DNA from: Caldifarciminota bacterium
Lineage (GTDB): Bacteria > Hydrothermota > UBA3072 > WFRC01
DNA: 6,544 nucleotides
NCBI GenBank assembly: GCA_015486685.1
Contig: WFRC01000044.1
Span: forward strand, 1 to 6,544
Reading direction: 5' to 3'
Part shown: positions 1 to 4,487 of the stretch, piece after piece
Layout of the letters: every line of letters begins with the position of its first letter
Numbering within the stretch: the stretch's first letter is position 1
Notes under the pieces: generated by a model
What the model saw: the letters and a program-made list of their open reading frames with translations, nothing else
Database searches by the model: none
What the model was told of the DNA's origin: nothing
Program-made: the position numbers and the translations under genes

Positions 1-159
1 AGGGATAATTCTGATGATTCAAGATTTTGGGGCCCTTTGCCCCTGAATCTTATATCAGGCTCACCTTTAATCATCTATTGGTCCTGGAAAAAACAGGTAC
101 CCATCTACAAATTTTTTGTAAAGGTCAGATGGGGCAGGATTGGCAAAGTGATAAAATAG
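1..159 (+). CDS. lepB: Signal peptidase I, C-terminal fragment (5' end outside window)
   Basis: Reading frame 1 is open from base 1 to TAG at 157-159 and encodes 52 residues. It begins RDNSDDSRFWG, which matches the conserved C-terminal box of type I signal peptidases (GDNRxNSxDSRxWG, family S26). It continues with PLNLISGSPLIIYWSW, the usual 'vP..ni.GkA..iyWS' strand, and ends VRWGRIGKVIK, the typical 'RW.Rig..i' tail. The family cleaves signal peptides from exported proteins at the periplasmic face of the inner membrane using a Ser-Lys dyad; both catalytic residues lie upstream of this fragment and cannot be checked. The two lipoproteins in this window would instead use signal peptidase II. 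No U-tract terminator is visible after the stop; the repeat-rich gap begins at once. Confidence 0.88.
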   Translation, partial: RDNSDDSRFWGPLPLNLISGSPLIIYWSWKKQVPIYKFFVKVRWGRIGKVIK

Positions 160-190
160 GGAATGAGTAGATGAGGAAAAGAATAGGGGA

Positions 191-218
191 CTGCCAGCTA
201 CCAGCTCACAGCTCCCAG
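191..218 (+). repeat. Heptad array CTNNCAG x4
   Basis: Four perfect-period 7-bp units: CTGCCAG, CTACCAG, CTCACAG, CTCCCAG. The outer positions CT..CAG are invariant and the middle two bases vary. Single or double units of the same family recur in the second gap at 3099-3105 and 3129-3142. Confidence 0.85.
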
Positions 219-222
219 TGTT

Positions 223-264
223 GTCATTGCGAGCCTGCCAGAGGCAGGCGTGGAAGCCGAAGGC
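223..264. repeat. Palindromic intergenic repeat with GCCTGCC/GGCAGGC hairpin
   Basis: TGTCATTGCGAG leads into a perfect 7-bp stem, GCCTGCC (233-239) and GGCAGGC (243-249), with loop AGA. It is followed by CGTGGAA and a mini-palindrome GCC-GAA-GGC (256-264). The 'GTCATTGCGAG...CGTGGxAA' framing resembles, from memory, a widespread bacterial palindromic repeat style in which GTCATTGCGAG and CGTGGCAATC flank a variable GC-rich stem. No U-tract follows, so it is unlikely to be an intrinsic terminator. Confidence 0.6.
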
Positions 265-313
265 GTGAGTGAGTGAAGCGAATGAACACTCTCATATGAA
301 AGGGGTAGTTATT

Positions 314-356
314 CTGTTGTTTTTACAATTAACGCCTCACGATTTACGCTTAACGA
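314..356 (+). repeat. 43-bp direct repeat, copy 1 (contains ACGNNNN heptads)
   Basis: This block matches 469-511 at 40 of 43 positions without gaps; the first 24 bases are identical. Internally it carries heptads in phase from 325: ACAATTA, ACGCCTC, ACGATTT, ACGCTTA, ACGATTT (to 359). The two copies are 155 bp apart (start to start) and flank the tandem hairpins at 401-462. Confidence 0.88.
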
Positions 357-362
357 TTTTTC

Positions 363-383
363 AGTTCCTACTTCTTACTTCCC
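363..383 (-). repeat. Heptad array RRGAAST x3, inverted orientation
   Basis: On the + strand the units are AGTTCCT, ACTTCTT, ACTTCCC. Read on the minus strand they are GGGAAGT, AAGAAGT, AGGAACT, the same family as the six-unit array at 2796-2837, which lies in the opposite orientation. Confidence 0.75.
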
Positions 384-395
384 GGTTCATCCGGG
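381..395. repeat. Small perfect hairpin CCCGG/CCGGG
   Basis: CCCGG (381-385), loop TTCAT, CCGGG (391-395). It overlaps the end of the inverted heptad array by three bases and sits six bases upstream of the tandem hairpin pair. No poly-T follows, so a terminator role is not supported. Confidence 0.6.
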
Positions 396-400
396 AGTAT

Positions 401-462
401 GGAGTGCATTCACCGTGTGAATGCGTAGTTTCTTTTGGAGTGCATTGACCGTGCCAATGCGT
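401..462. repeat. Tandem pair of 26-nt hairpin units, 36-nt period
   Basis: The units are 401-426 and 437-462, both of the form GGAGTGCATT-N-ACCGTG-NN-AATGCGT. Unit 1 forms a perfect 8-bp stem, GCATTCAC (406-413) with GTGAATGC (417-424), around a CGT loop. Unit 2 keeps the loop and seven of the eight pairs. The units differ at three positions. Two of these are paired with each other: C411-G419 in unit 1 becomes G447-C455 in unit 2, a compensatory change. The third creates an A448/C454 mismatch. This suggests that the fold matters or is generated by a mechanism that preserves symmetry. Confidence 0.82.
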
Positions 463-468
463 TGTTAT

Positions 469-511
469 CTGTTGTTTTTACAATTAACGCCTTACGATTT
501 ACGCCTTACGA
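469..511 (+). repeat. 43-bp direct repeat, copy 2 (contains ACGNNNN heptads)
   Basis: Second copy of 314-356, with three substitutions. Its heptads run in phase from 480: ACAATTA, ACGCCTT, ACGATTT, ACGCCTT, ACGAGGC (to 514), and then pass without interruption into the ATTCCGC units. Confidence 0.88.
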
Positions 512-515
512 GGCA

Positions 516-567
516 ATTCCGCATTCCGCATTATTATCTGGCGGTTAGCGGTAGGCGGTCAGCGTTT
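516..567 (-). repeat. Heptad arrays ATTCCGC x2 and GGCGGTT-type x4 (inverse of NACCGCY)
   Basis: ATTCCGC occurs twice (516-522, 523-529), then ATTATTA. At 540-567 come GGCGGTT, AGCGGTA, GGCGGTC, AGCGTTT. Read on the minus strand, 540-565 matches the + strand at 2937-2962 at 23 of 26 positions, so the same array sits in opposite orientation in the second gap. Confidence 0.85.
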
Positions 568-586
568 TTATTCTGCATTATTTGGG

Positions 587-614
587 TTGACATTTTGAGA
601 AAAATGTTTATTTT
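587..614 (+). promoter_or_regulatory. Sigma70-like promoter for the acyl-CoA dehydrogenase unit
   Basis: TTGACA (587-592) and TATTTT (609-614) are separated by 16 bp. The expected transcription start is near 620-622, immediately before the ribosome binding site at 624-629, which gives a leader of only about a dozen bases. The perfect -35 and AT-rich surroundings support the call; the weak -10 lowers confidence. Confidence 0.5.
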
Positions 615-623
615 GTGAAAAAA

Positions 624-629
624 AGGAGG
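624..629 (+). promoter_or_regulatory. Ribosome binding site that selects the second of two ATGs
   Basis: AGGAGG lies one base from ATG 631 and four bases from ATG 634. The same four-base gap separates AGGAGG or GGAGG from the ATG at 4794 and at 6072, so 634 is the better start. Confidence 0.65.
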
Positions 630-633
630 AATG

Positions 634-1776
634 ATGGATTTTGAATTAAACCAGGACCAAACATTATTGAGAAAGATGGTAAGAGAATTTGCCGAAAAGG
701 AAATTAAACCAAAGGCGGCAGAGATTGATGAATCAAGAGAATTTCCAAAAGATACAGTCAAAAAACTTGCTGAATTAGGCTTAATGGGTATTGTAATCCC
801 CGAACAATATGGGGGTTCTGGTATGGATTTTGTCAGTCTTGCCATTGCCGTTGAGGAAATCTCTCGTGCCTGTGCTACAACAGGTGTAATTACTGCTGTA
901 AATAACTCTCTCGCTGCATATCCTATCCTTATTTATGGAACAGAGGGGCAAAAAAAGAAATATCTGCCTATACTTGCTTCAGCAAAAAAGATTGGTGCAA
1001 TTGGTTTAACAGAGCCCAATACAGGCTCAAATGTTGCAGGTATTGAGACAACAGCAGTAAAAGAAGGTGATTATTATATCTTAAATGGGGCAAAAAGATT
1101 TATTACAAATGCCACAGAGGCAGGTATATTCATTGTTTTTGCATATACAGATAAATCAAAAGGACATAAGGGAATAAGCACATTTATAATAGAAAGGGAA
1201 TTTGAGGGTTTCAGTGTGGGAAAGCACGAGAATTTGATGGGCATCAGGGCATCAGGCAACGCAGAATTGATGTTTGATAACTGCAAGGTCCCTGTGGAAA
1301 ATCTTTTGGGTGAAGAGAATAAAGGATTTTACATCGCAATGCAGACACTTGATGTGAGCAGGATTGATATAGGTGCACAGGCAGTCGGCATTGCACAGGC
1401 AGCCCTTGATGAATCAATAAAATATGCAAAGGAAAGGGTACAGTTTGGACAGCCCATTGGACAATTTGAGTTTATTCAGGGTATGCTTGCAGATATGGCA
1501 ACCCGCATTGATGCGGCAAGACTCCTTGTTTATAGAGCAGCATATTCAAAGGATAAGGGACAACAGAGGTTTTCTAAGGAATCTGCAATGTCAAAGTGGT
1601 TTGCATCTGAGGTGGCAGTGGAAGCGACAAGAATGGCAGTCCAGATACATGGTGGATATGGATACACGAAGGATTATGCCGTAGAAAGACTCTACCGCGA
1701 TGCAAAGGTAATGGAAATCTATGAAGGCACATCAGAAGTTCAGAAAATAGTAATAGCAAGGAATTTATTGAAATGA
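634..1776 (+). CDS. Acyl-CoA dehydrogenase (FAD-dependent, short/medium-chain type)
   Basis: A 380-residue soluble flavoenzyme, the normal length for the family. It oxidises acyl-CoA to trans-2-enoyl-CoA and passes electrons to an electron-transfer flavoprotein; the chain-length preference cannot be read from sequence. Visible features are the helical N-terminal domain (about 1-120), signature 1 GLTEPNTGSNVAG (124-136), the ERVQFGQPIGQF segment that contacts FAD (267-278), signature 2 QIHGGYGYTKDYAVERLYRD (337-356), and YEGTSEVQ (363-370), whose Glu364 is the expected catalytic base. In signature 1 an Asn (133) replaces the usual Asp and a Thr (130) replaces Ala/Asn/Gly. Start 634 is chosen on ribosome-binding-site spacing; an in-frame ATG at 631 would add one Met. 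The TGA stop overlaps the next gene's ATG (1773-1776). No ETF, thiolase or hydratase gene is adjacent, so a specific pathway such as butyrate or branched-chain metabolism cannot be assigned. Confidence 0.95.
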   Translation: MDFELNQDQTLLRKMVREFAEKEIKPKAAEIDESREFPKDTVKKLAELGLMGIVIPEQYGGSGMDFVSLAIAVEEISRACATTGVITAVNNSLAAYPILIYGTEGQKKKYLPILASAKKIGAIGLTEPNTGSNVAGIETTAVKEGDYYILNGAKRFITNATEAGIFIVFAYTDKSKGHKGISTFIIEREFEGFSVGKHENLMGIRASGNAELMFDNCKVPVENLLGEENKGFYIAMQTLDVSRIDIGAQAVGIAQAALDESIKYAKERVQFGQPIGQFEFIQGMLADMATRIDAARLLVYRAAYSKDKGQQRFSKESAMSKWFASEVAVEATRMAVQIHGGYGYTKDYAVERLYRDAKVMEIYEGTSEVQKIVIARNLLK

Positions 1777-2717
1777 AAAAGACAGCCGTTAGCCTATTTC
1801 TATTCATTCTTCTTATAGGCGGTTGCACGAAAACCCTACCTTATGCAGTAGGGGGGAGGGATACAGTTGTTTTTATTGCCCCTCAGGATGAACAGAAGAT
1901 ATACGAAGATATTAAACCGTACCTGGAGAAAGATTTGTTTCTCCCCTCGCGGGAGTCGATTTTTAGAGTGACGGTCTTAAATAGTTCTCAAATAGACCAA
2001 TTTAAGTTTTGGAAACATATACTCCTTGTAGGCTGGAAGGGAACATTTCTTGATACATTGCTGAATGAAAAAATAGATTCAGGAGGTATATTTTTTTCAA
2101 AAGATTCCTGGACAAGAGGACAGTGTATAGTGGCTGTATATGGGAGAAGTAGGAAATATGCGGAAAAATTATTGAAAGACAACGGGGAGCATATTTTTCA
2201 GCTCTTCAGAGATTTTGCAAGGGAACAGATAGGAAATGCCCTTTATAGAGAAGGATTTCAGGAGAAAAAAACAAAGGAGATGTTGGAAAGATACGGTTTC
2301 TCTGTAGATATCCCGATGGGATATCAGGTTTCAGTAAAGGGAAGAAATATAATTTCCTATATCAGACACTATCCTGATAGATTATTTACCATTTACTTTG
2401 AAGAGGGTAGAAAAAATTGGTTTCCTGCGAAGAAAAGGAATGAGATTGGGAAGGAATATTTTGACGGTGATTCAGTATTGCTACAGTATACACATATAAA
2501 GGATACAATATTTATAAGAAGAAAGGCAAAAAAGATAGAAGGAATATGGGAAAACACGAAACTTGTGATGGGCGGTCCATTTTTTTCTTATATATTTTAT
2601 GATAAGAAGTTTAATAGGACATATTTCATAGATTGCCATATATTTTCACCTGAGAAGAAAAAGTGGCCCTACTTAGACGAACTTAATGCGATTATCAAGA
2701 CATTTAGAGAAGAGTGA
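1773..2717 (+). CDS. DUF4837-family lipoprotein, function unknown
   Basis: 314 residues. The N-terminus is a lipoprotein signal: MKK, a hydrophobic run (residues 5-15) and the lipobox IGGC with Cys18. The following Thr-Lys lacks an Asp retention signal, so the outer membrane is the likely location. I assign DUF4837 from remembered family features, not a search: a conserved KDxWTRGQ block (110-117), the 'KLLKDNGEHIFQLFRDFAREQ' type helix (132-152), and in the second half IEGIWE (255-260), MGGPFFSY (266-273) and a C-terminal FSPEKKKWPYLDELNAIIKTF helix region (291-311). The family is uncharacterised and known mainly from Bacteroidota and relatives. The ATG overlaps the dehydrogenase TGA in an ATGA, which implies translational coupling; no separate ribosome binding site is obvious. 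I see no catalytic motif. A repeat array starts nine bases after the stop. Confidence 0.8.
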   Translation: MKKTAVSLFLFILLIGGCTKTLPYAVGGRDTVVFIAPQDEQKIYEDIKPYLEKDLFLPSRESIFRVTVLNSSQIDQFKFWKHILLVGWKGTFLDTLLNEKIDSGGIFFSKDSWTRGQCIVAVYGRSRKYAEKLLKDNGEHIFQLFRDFAREQIGNALYREGFQEKKTKEMLERYGFSVDIPMGYQVSVKGRNIISYIRHYPDRLFTIYFEEGRKNWFPAKKRNEIGKEYFDGDSVLLQYTHIKDTIFIRRKAKKIEGIWENTKLVMGGPFFSYIFYDKKFNRTYFIDCHIFSPEKKKWPYLDELNAIIKTFREE

Positions 2718-2725
2718 AAAAGGCA

Positions 2726-2760
2726 GCCGAGAGCCGATGGCCGTTTGCCGATGGCAAAAA
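2726..2760 (+). repeat. Heptad array GCCGNNN x5
   Basis: Units GCCGAGA, GCCGATG, GCCGTTT, GCCGATG, GCAAAAA. Two GCCGATGGC mini-palindromes (2733-2741, 2747-2755) are formed by adjoining units, and a third copy of the 9-mer occurs at 2922-2930. Confidence 0.8.
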
Positions 2761-2763
2761 AAT

Positions 2764-2840
2764 TAGGGTATAGTTGATAGGGTATGGATATAACTGAGAA
2801 GTGGGAACTGGGAAGTGAGAACTAAGAAGTGAGAAGTTGA
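2764..2840 (+). repeat. Continuous 77-bp heptad tract (TAGGGTA-type, then RRGAAST)
   Basis: Eleven 7-bp units run with no phase break. The first are TAGGGTA, TAGTTGA, TAGGGTA, TGGATAT. From 2796 six clean units follow: GAGAAGT, GGGAACT, GGGAAGT, GAGAACT, AAGAAGT, GAGAAGT (to 2837). The unit sequence changes while the period is kept. The RRGAAST part is the inverse of 363-383. Confidence 0.85.
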
Positions 2841-2900
2841 TGAGTTTTTTGAGTTTATGGAGTTGATAGGGTTTATAGAGTTAGAGAGTTTATTGAATTA
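2839..2900 (+). repeat. Nonamer array NNNGAGTTT, about 7 units
   Basis: Units GATGAGTTT, TTTGAGTTT, ATGGAGTTG, ATAGGGTTT, ATAGAGTTA (2839-2883), then after a one-base phase slip AGAGAGTTT (2883-2891) and ATTGAATTA (2892-2900). The period is 9 bp, unlike the 7-bp tract directly before it. Confidence 0.75.
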
Positions 2901-2934
2901 AAAAAGAAAAGACCGTTAAAAGCCGATGGCAGAA

Positions 2935-2962
2935 AGACGCTGACCGCTATCCGCTAACCGCC
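2935..2962 (+). repeat. Heptad array NACCGCY x4
   Basis: Units AGACGCT, GACCGCT, ATCCGCT, AACCGCC. Bases 2937-2962 match the reverse complement of 540-565 at 23 of 26 positions; the three differences are adjacent (2948-2950). Confidence 0.85.
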
Positions 2963-2991
2963 AAAAGGATACTTACCAGATTGATGTAGGA

Positions 2992-3007
2992 GGGGCTTCC
3001 CAGCCCC
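2992..3007. repeat. GC-rich hairpin GGGGCT/AGCCCC
   Basis: A perfect 6-bp stem, GGGGCT (2992-2997) and AGCCCC (3002-3007), around loop TCCC. No T-run follows on either strand, so it is more likely a palindromic repeat than an intrinsic terminator. Confidence 0.6.
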
Positions 3008-3074
3008 GATGATAATGCAAAATGAATGAGAATAGTTATTTGCCTACGGCGTTATTACACTTTAAGTGGGAAGT

Positions 3075-3105
3075 GAATGAGTAGATGAGACAAAATAGCT
3101 GCCAG
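3075..3105 (+). repeat. Composite motif shared with 161-197
   Basis: GAATGAGTAGATGAG (3075-3089) is identical to 161-175. In both places an A-rich spacer ending near AATAG follows, and then CTGCCAG (191-197; 3099-3105). The same order and orientation in both gaps suggests copies of one larger element or a common way of assembling it. Confidence 0.7.
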
Positions 3106-3128
3106 CAATTCAAGGAAGAAAATATGGG

Positions 3129-3177
3129 CTTCCAGCTGCCAGCGAAAGGATGGAGAATGAAGAATAGAGGATGAAGA
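3129..3177 (+). repeat. Heptad array CTNNCAG x2 and ATGAAGA x4
   Basis: Seven units in uninterrupted 7-bp phase: CTTCCAG, CTGCCAG, CGAAAGG, ATGGAGA, ATGAAGA, ATAGAGG, ATGAAGA. As in the 2764-2840 tract, the unit sequence switches but the phase does not. Confidence 0.8.
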
Positions 3178-3289
3178 TATTGAATACTGGCAAAAAGACA
3201 GGTTAAGGTTGAGAAAAGAAGAGTGAATGAGGAAAGAATTAACAAACGTGACCGTGGTGGTGATTCGTGGGAAAAACGAAATAAATTTA

Positions 3290-3320
3290 TCCCGTGAAAT
3301 GTAAAACTATTTCACTGGGA
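3290..3320. repeat. 11-bp hairpin with one bulged base
   Basis: TCCC-GTGAAAT (3290-3300) pairs with ATTTCAC-GGGA (3309-3315 and 3317-3320), leaving T3316 bulged and an 8-nt loop (3301-3308). This is the strongest fold in the second gap. It lies about 53 bp before the MoxR start and could be in its 5' leader, or it could be another dispersed palindrome. There is no T-run after it. Confidence 0.65.
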
Positions 3321-3363
3321 CGAGATAGACCAGATAGACTAAATCAACGAGATAAACGAAAAA
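3319..3363 (+). repeat. Nonamer array RACNAGATA x5, ending at the MoxR ribosome binding site
   Basis: Units GACGAGATA, GACCAGATA, GACTAAATC, AACGAGATA, AACGAAAAA. The last unit runs into the AGGAG ribosome binding site (3363-3367), so the array would form most of the immediate 5' leader if transcription starts upstream. Confidence 0.78.
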
Positions 3364-3373
3364 GGAGAAAGTG

Positions 3374-4363
3374 ATGAAAAATACTGAAAGAATGATTGAG
3401 TATATGCTGAAAATAAGAGAAGATATAGAGAAGGAAATGGGAAAGGTTATTATTGACCAGAAGGATATTATTCAAAAACTTATTATTGCACTTTTTTCAG
3501 GTGGTCATACACTTATTATTGGTGTTCCAGGATTGGCAAAAACGCTTATTGTAAATACCCTGGCAGAAATTCTAAATTTAAGATTTTCCCGTATCCAGTT
3601 TACCCCTGACTTAATGCCTTCTGATATTACAGGTACAGATATTATTCAGGAAGAGCCTGAGGCAGGCAAAAGAAAATTTGTATTTATAAAGGGGCCTATT
3701 TTTGCAAATATAGTGCTTGCGGATGAAATAAATAGAGCCCCACCAAAAACTCAATCAGCACTTCTTCAAGCAATGCAGGAATATGAAGTAACTCAGGGTG
3801 GAAAAACTTACAAGATTGAACTGCCATTTACAGTGGTAGCCACTCAGAATCCAATAGAGCAGGAAGGCACATATCCCCTGCCCGAGGCACAGCTGGATAG
3901 ATTTATGTTTTCTCTCAATATAGATTATCCGAATTTTGAAGATGAGGTCAAAATTATTAAGGAAAAAACTACCTCCATTGTTCCTCCTGTAAAAAAGATT
4001 ATAAAAAAGGAGAAATTAGTGGAATTTTATTCTGTCATAAGGGATGTTCCTGTGAGTGAGGAAGTAATAAAAGTAGCGGTCCAATGCGGTAAAATGAGTA
4101 GACCATCTTACAGTACCATACCTGAGGTGAAAAAGTATGTCAATTGGGGTGTATCTCCCAGGGCTGTTCAGTATCTTGTGATAGGTGCGAAGGCGAAATC
4201 TCTCCTGGACGGCAGACCTACCCCATCCTTGAAGGACTTAGCGAGTTTAATACACCCTGTATTTGACCATAGGGTAGTAACAAATTTTGTTGCCGAGGCA
4301 GATGGAATAAATGCACATCTTGTCGTAGAAAAGATAAAAAAAGTAGTAATGAGAAAGGAATAA
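3374..4363 (+). CDS. MoxR-family AAA+ ATPase
   Basis: 329 residues, normal for MoxR proteins. These are cytoplasmic AAA+ ATPases that act as chaperones in maturation or activation of partner complexes, often VWA-domain proteins. Motifs seen: Walker A GVPGLAKT (50-57), Walker B IVLADE (113-118) followed by the MoxR-typical INRAPPKTQSALLQAMQE (119-136), sensor 1 ATQNP (156-160), the arginine-finger region EAQLDRF (171-177, Arg176) and sensor 2 GVSPRAVQ (259-266, Arg263). All ATPase residues are intact. ATG 3374 is chosen because AGGAG (3363-3367) lies six bases upstream; an in-frame GTG at 3371 is possible but too close. MoxR genes are usually followed by DUF58 and VWA genes. Here the next 124 bases are non-coding and the previous gap is repeats, so the gene looks monocistronic and its partner is unknown. 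Confidence 0.95.
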   Translation: MKNTERMIEYMLKIREDIEKEMGKVIIDQKDIIQKLIIALFSGGHTLIIGVPGLAKTLIVNTLAEILNLRFSRIQFTPDLMPSDITGTDIIQEEPEAGKRKFVFIKGPIFANIVLADEINRAPPKTQSALLQAMQEYEVTQGGKTYKIELPFTVVATQNPIEQEGTYPLPEAQLDRFMFSLNIDYPNFEDEVKIIKEKTTSIVPPVKKIIKKEKLVEFYSVIRDVPVSEEVIKVAVQCGKMSRPSYSTIPEVKKYVNWGVSPRAVQYLVIGAKAKSLLDGRPTPSLKDLASLIHPVFDHRVVTNFVAEADGINAHLVVEKIKKVVMRKE

Positions 4364-4487
4364 ACGGGGTAAAAGTGAAAAGGTGATAAAGATATATCTA
4401 CGGGCATTCAGGAAAGAGAATATGGGCTATGAGTAGTTCGTTTTCAAGATAGTATATATTAAGTTCTGATAAATACGGAGGTAAAAG
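4364..4487. other. Short intergenic stretch with a diverged copy of the 3105-3130 motif
   Basis: Bases 4404-4428 match 3105-3130 with three substitutions and one gap, ending in the shared AATATGGGCT. ATGAGTAG (4429-4436) then recalls the GAATGAGTAG motif of the repeat gaps. Otherwise I see no array, hairpin or terminator after the MoxR stop. Confidence 0.5.

Larger units (their letters stand above)
160..586. other. Repeat-rich intergenic region 1
   Basis: No credible gene lies in these 427 bases. Nearly all of the stretch is short-period repeats and small palindromes, itemised separately: a GAATGAGTAGATGAG motif (161-175), CTNNCAG heptads (191-218), a GC-rich palindrome (233-249), two copies of a 43-bp direct repeat (314-356 and 469-511), inverted RRGAAST heptads (363-383), a CCCGG/CCGGG hairpin (381-395), a tandem hairpin pair (401-462), and ATTCCGC and GGCGGTT-type heptads (516-567). 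A 65-codon ORF at 421-618 is made of repeat sequence, lacks a ribosome binding site, and runs through the promoter region of the next gene. Confidence 0.8.
2718..3373. other. Repeat-rich intergenic region 2
   Basis: These 656 bases carry no convincing gene. They hold GCCGNNN heptads, a long TAGGGTA/RRGAAST heptad tract, a GAGTTT nonamer tract, NACCGCY heptads, a GGGGCT hairpin, a motif cluster shared with region 1, CTNNCAG/ATGAAGA heptads, an 11-bp hairpin and a second nonamer tract. The nonamer tract ends at the ribosome binding site of the MoxR gene. Minus-strand ORF 3036-3245 is made of these repeats and is not credible. I could not identify a clean promoter for the MoxR gene here. Confidence 0.8.

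Noticed and set aside
401..462. 36-nt period resembling a CRISPR array
   Set aside because: Only two units are present, each unit is itself a hairpin with a 10-nt gap between units, spacers are far too short and no cas genes are visible.
421..618. 65-codon + strand ORF
   Set aside because: It starts within the first hairpin unit, lacks a ribosome binding site, consists of repeat sequence and overlaps the promoter of the dehydrogenase gene.
534..845. 103-codon minus-strand ORF
   Set aside because: Antisense to the well-supported start of the acyl-CoA dehydrogenase and extends into heptad arrays; a frame shadow.
2733..2762. Intrinsic terminator after the DUF4837 gene (GCCGATGGC followed by A-run)
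   Set aside because: The stem is only three to four pairs and the run is A, not T, on the + strand; no gene on the minus strand would use the T-run version.
2796..2900. Heptamer and nonamer motifs side by side, reminiscent of V(D)J recombination signals
   Set aside because: Here the numbers are tandem periods, not a heptamer and nonamer separated by 12 or 23 bp; the sequences do not match CACAGTG/ACAAAAACC and the context is bacterial.
3036..3245. 69-codon minus-strand ORF
   Set aside because: It is the complement of the heptad and composite repeats; no ribosome binding site or protein-like composition.
3371..3373. GTG as start of the MoxR gene
   Set aside because: Only three bases from the AGGAG; the ATG at 3374 has normal spacing and is the preferred codon.
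4168..4407. 79-codon minus-strand ORF
   Set aside because: Mostly antisense to the conserved C-terminal part of the MoxR gene; no supporting signals.
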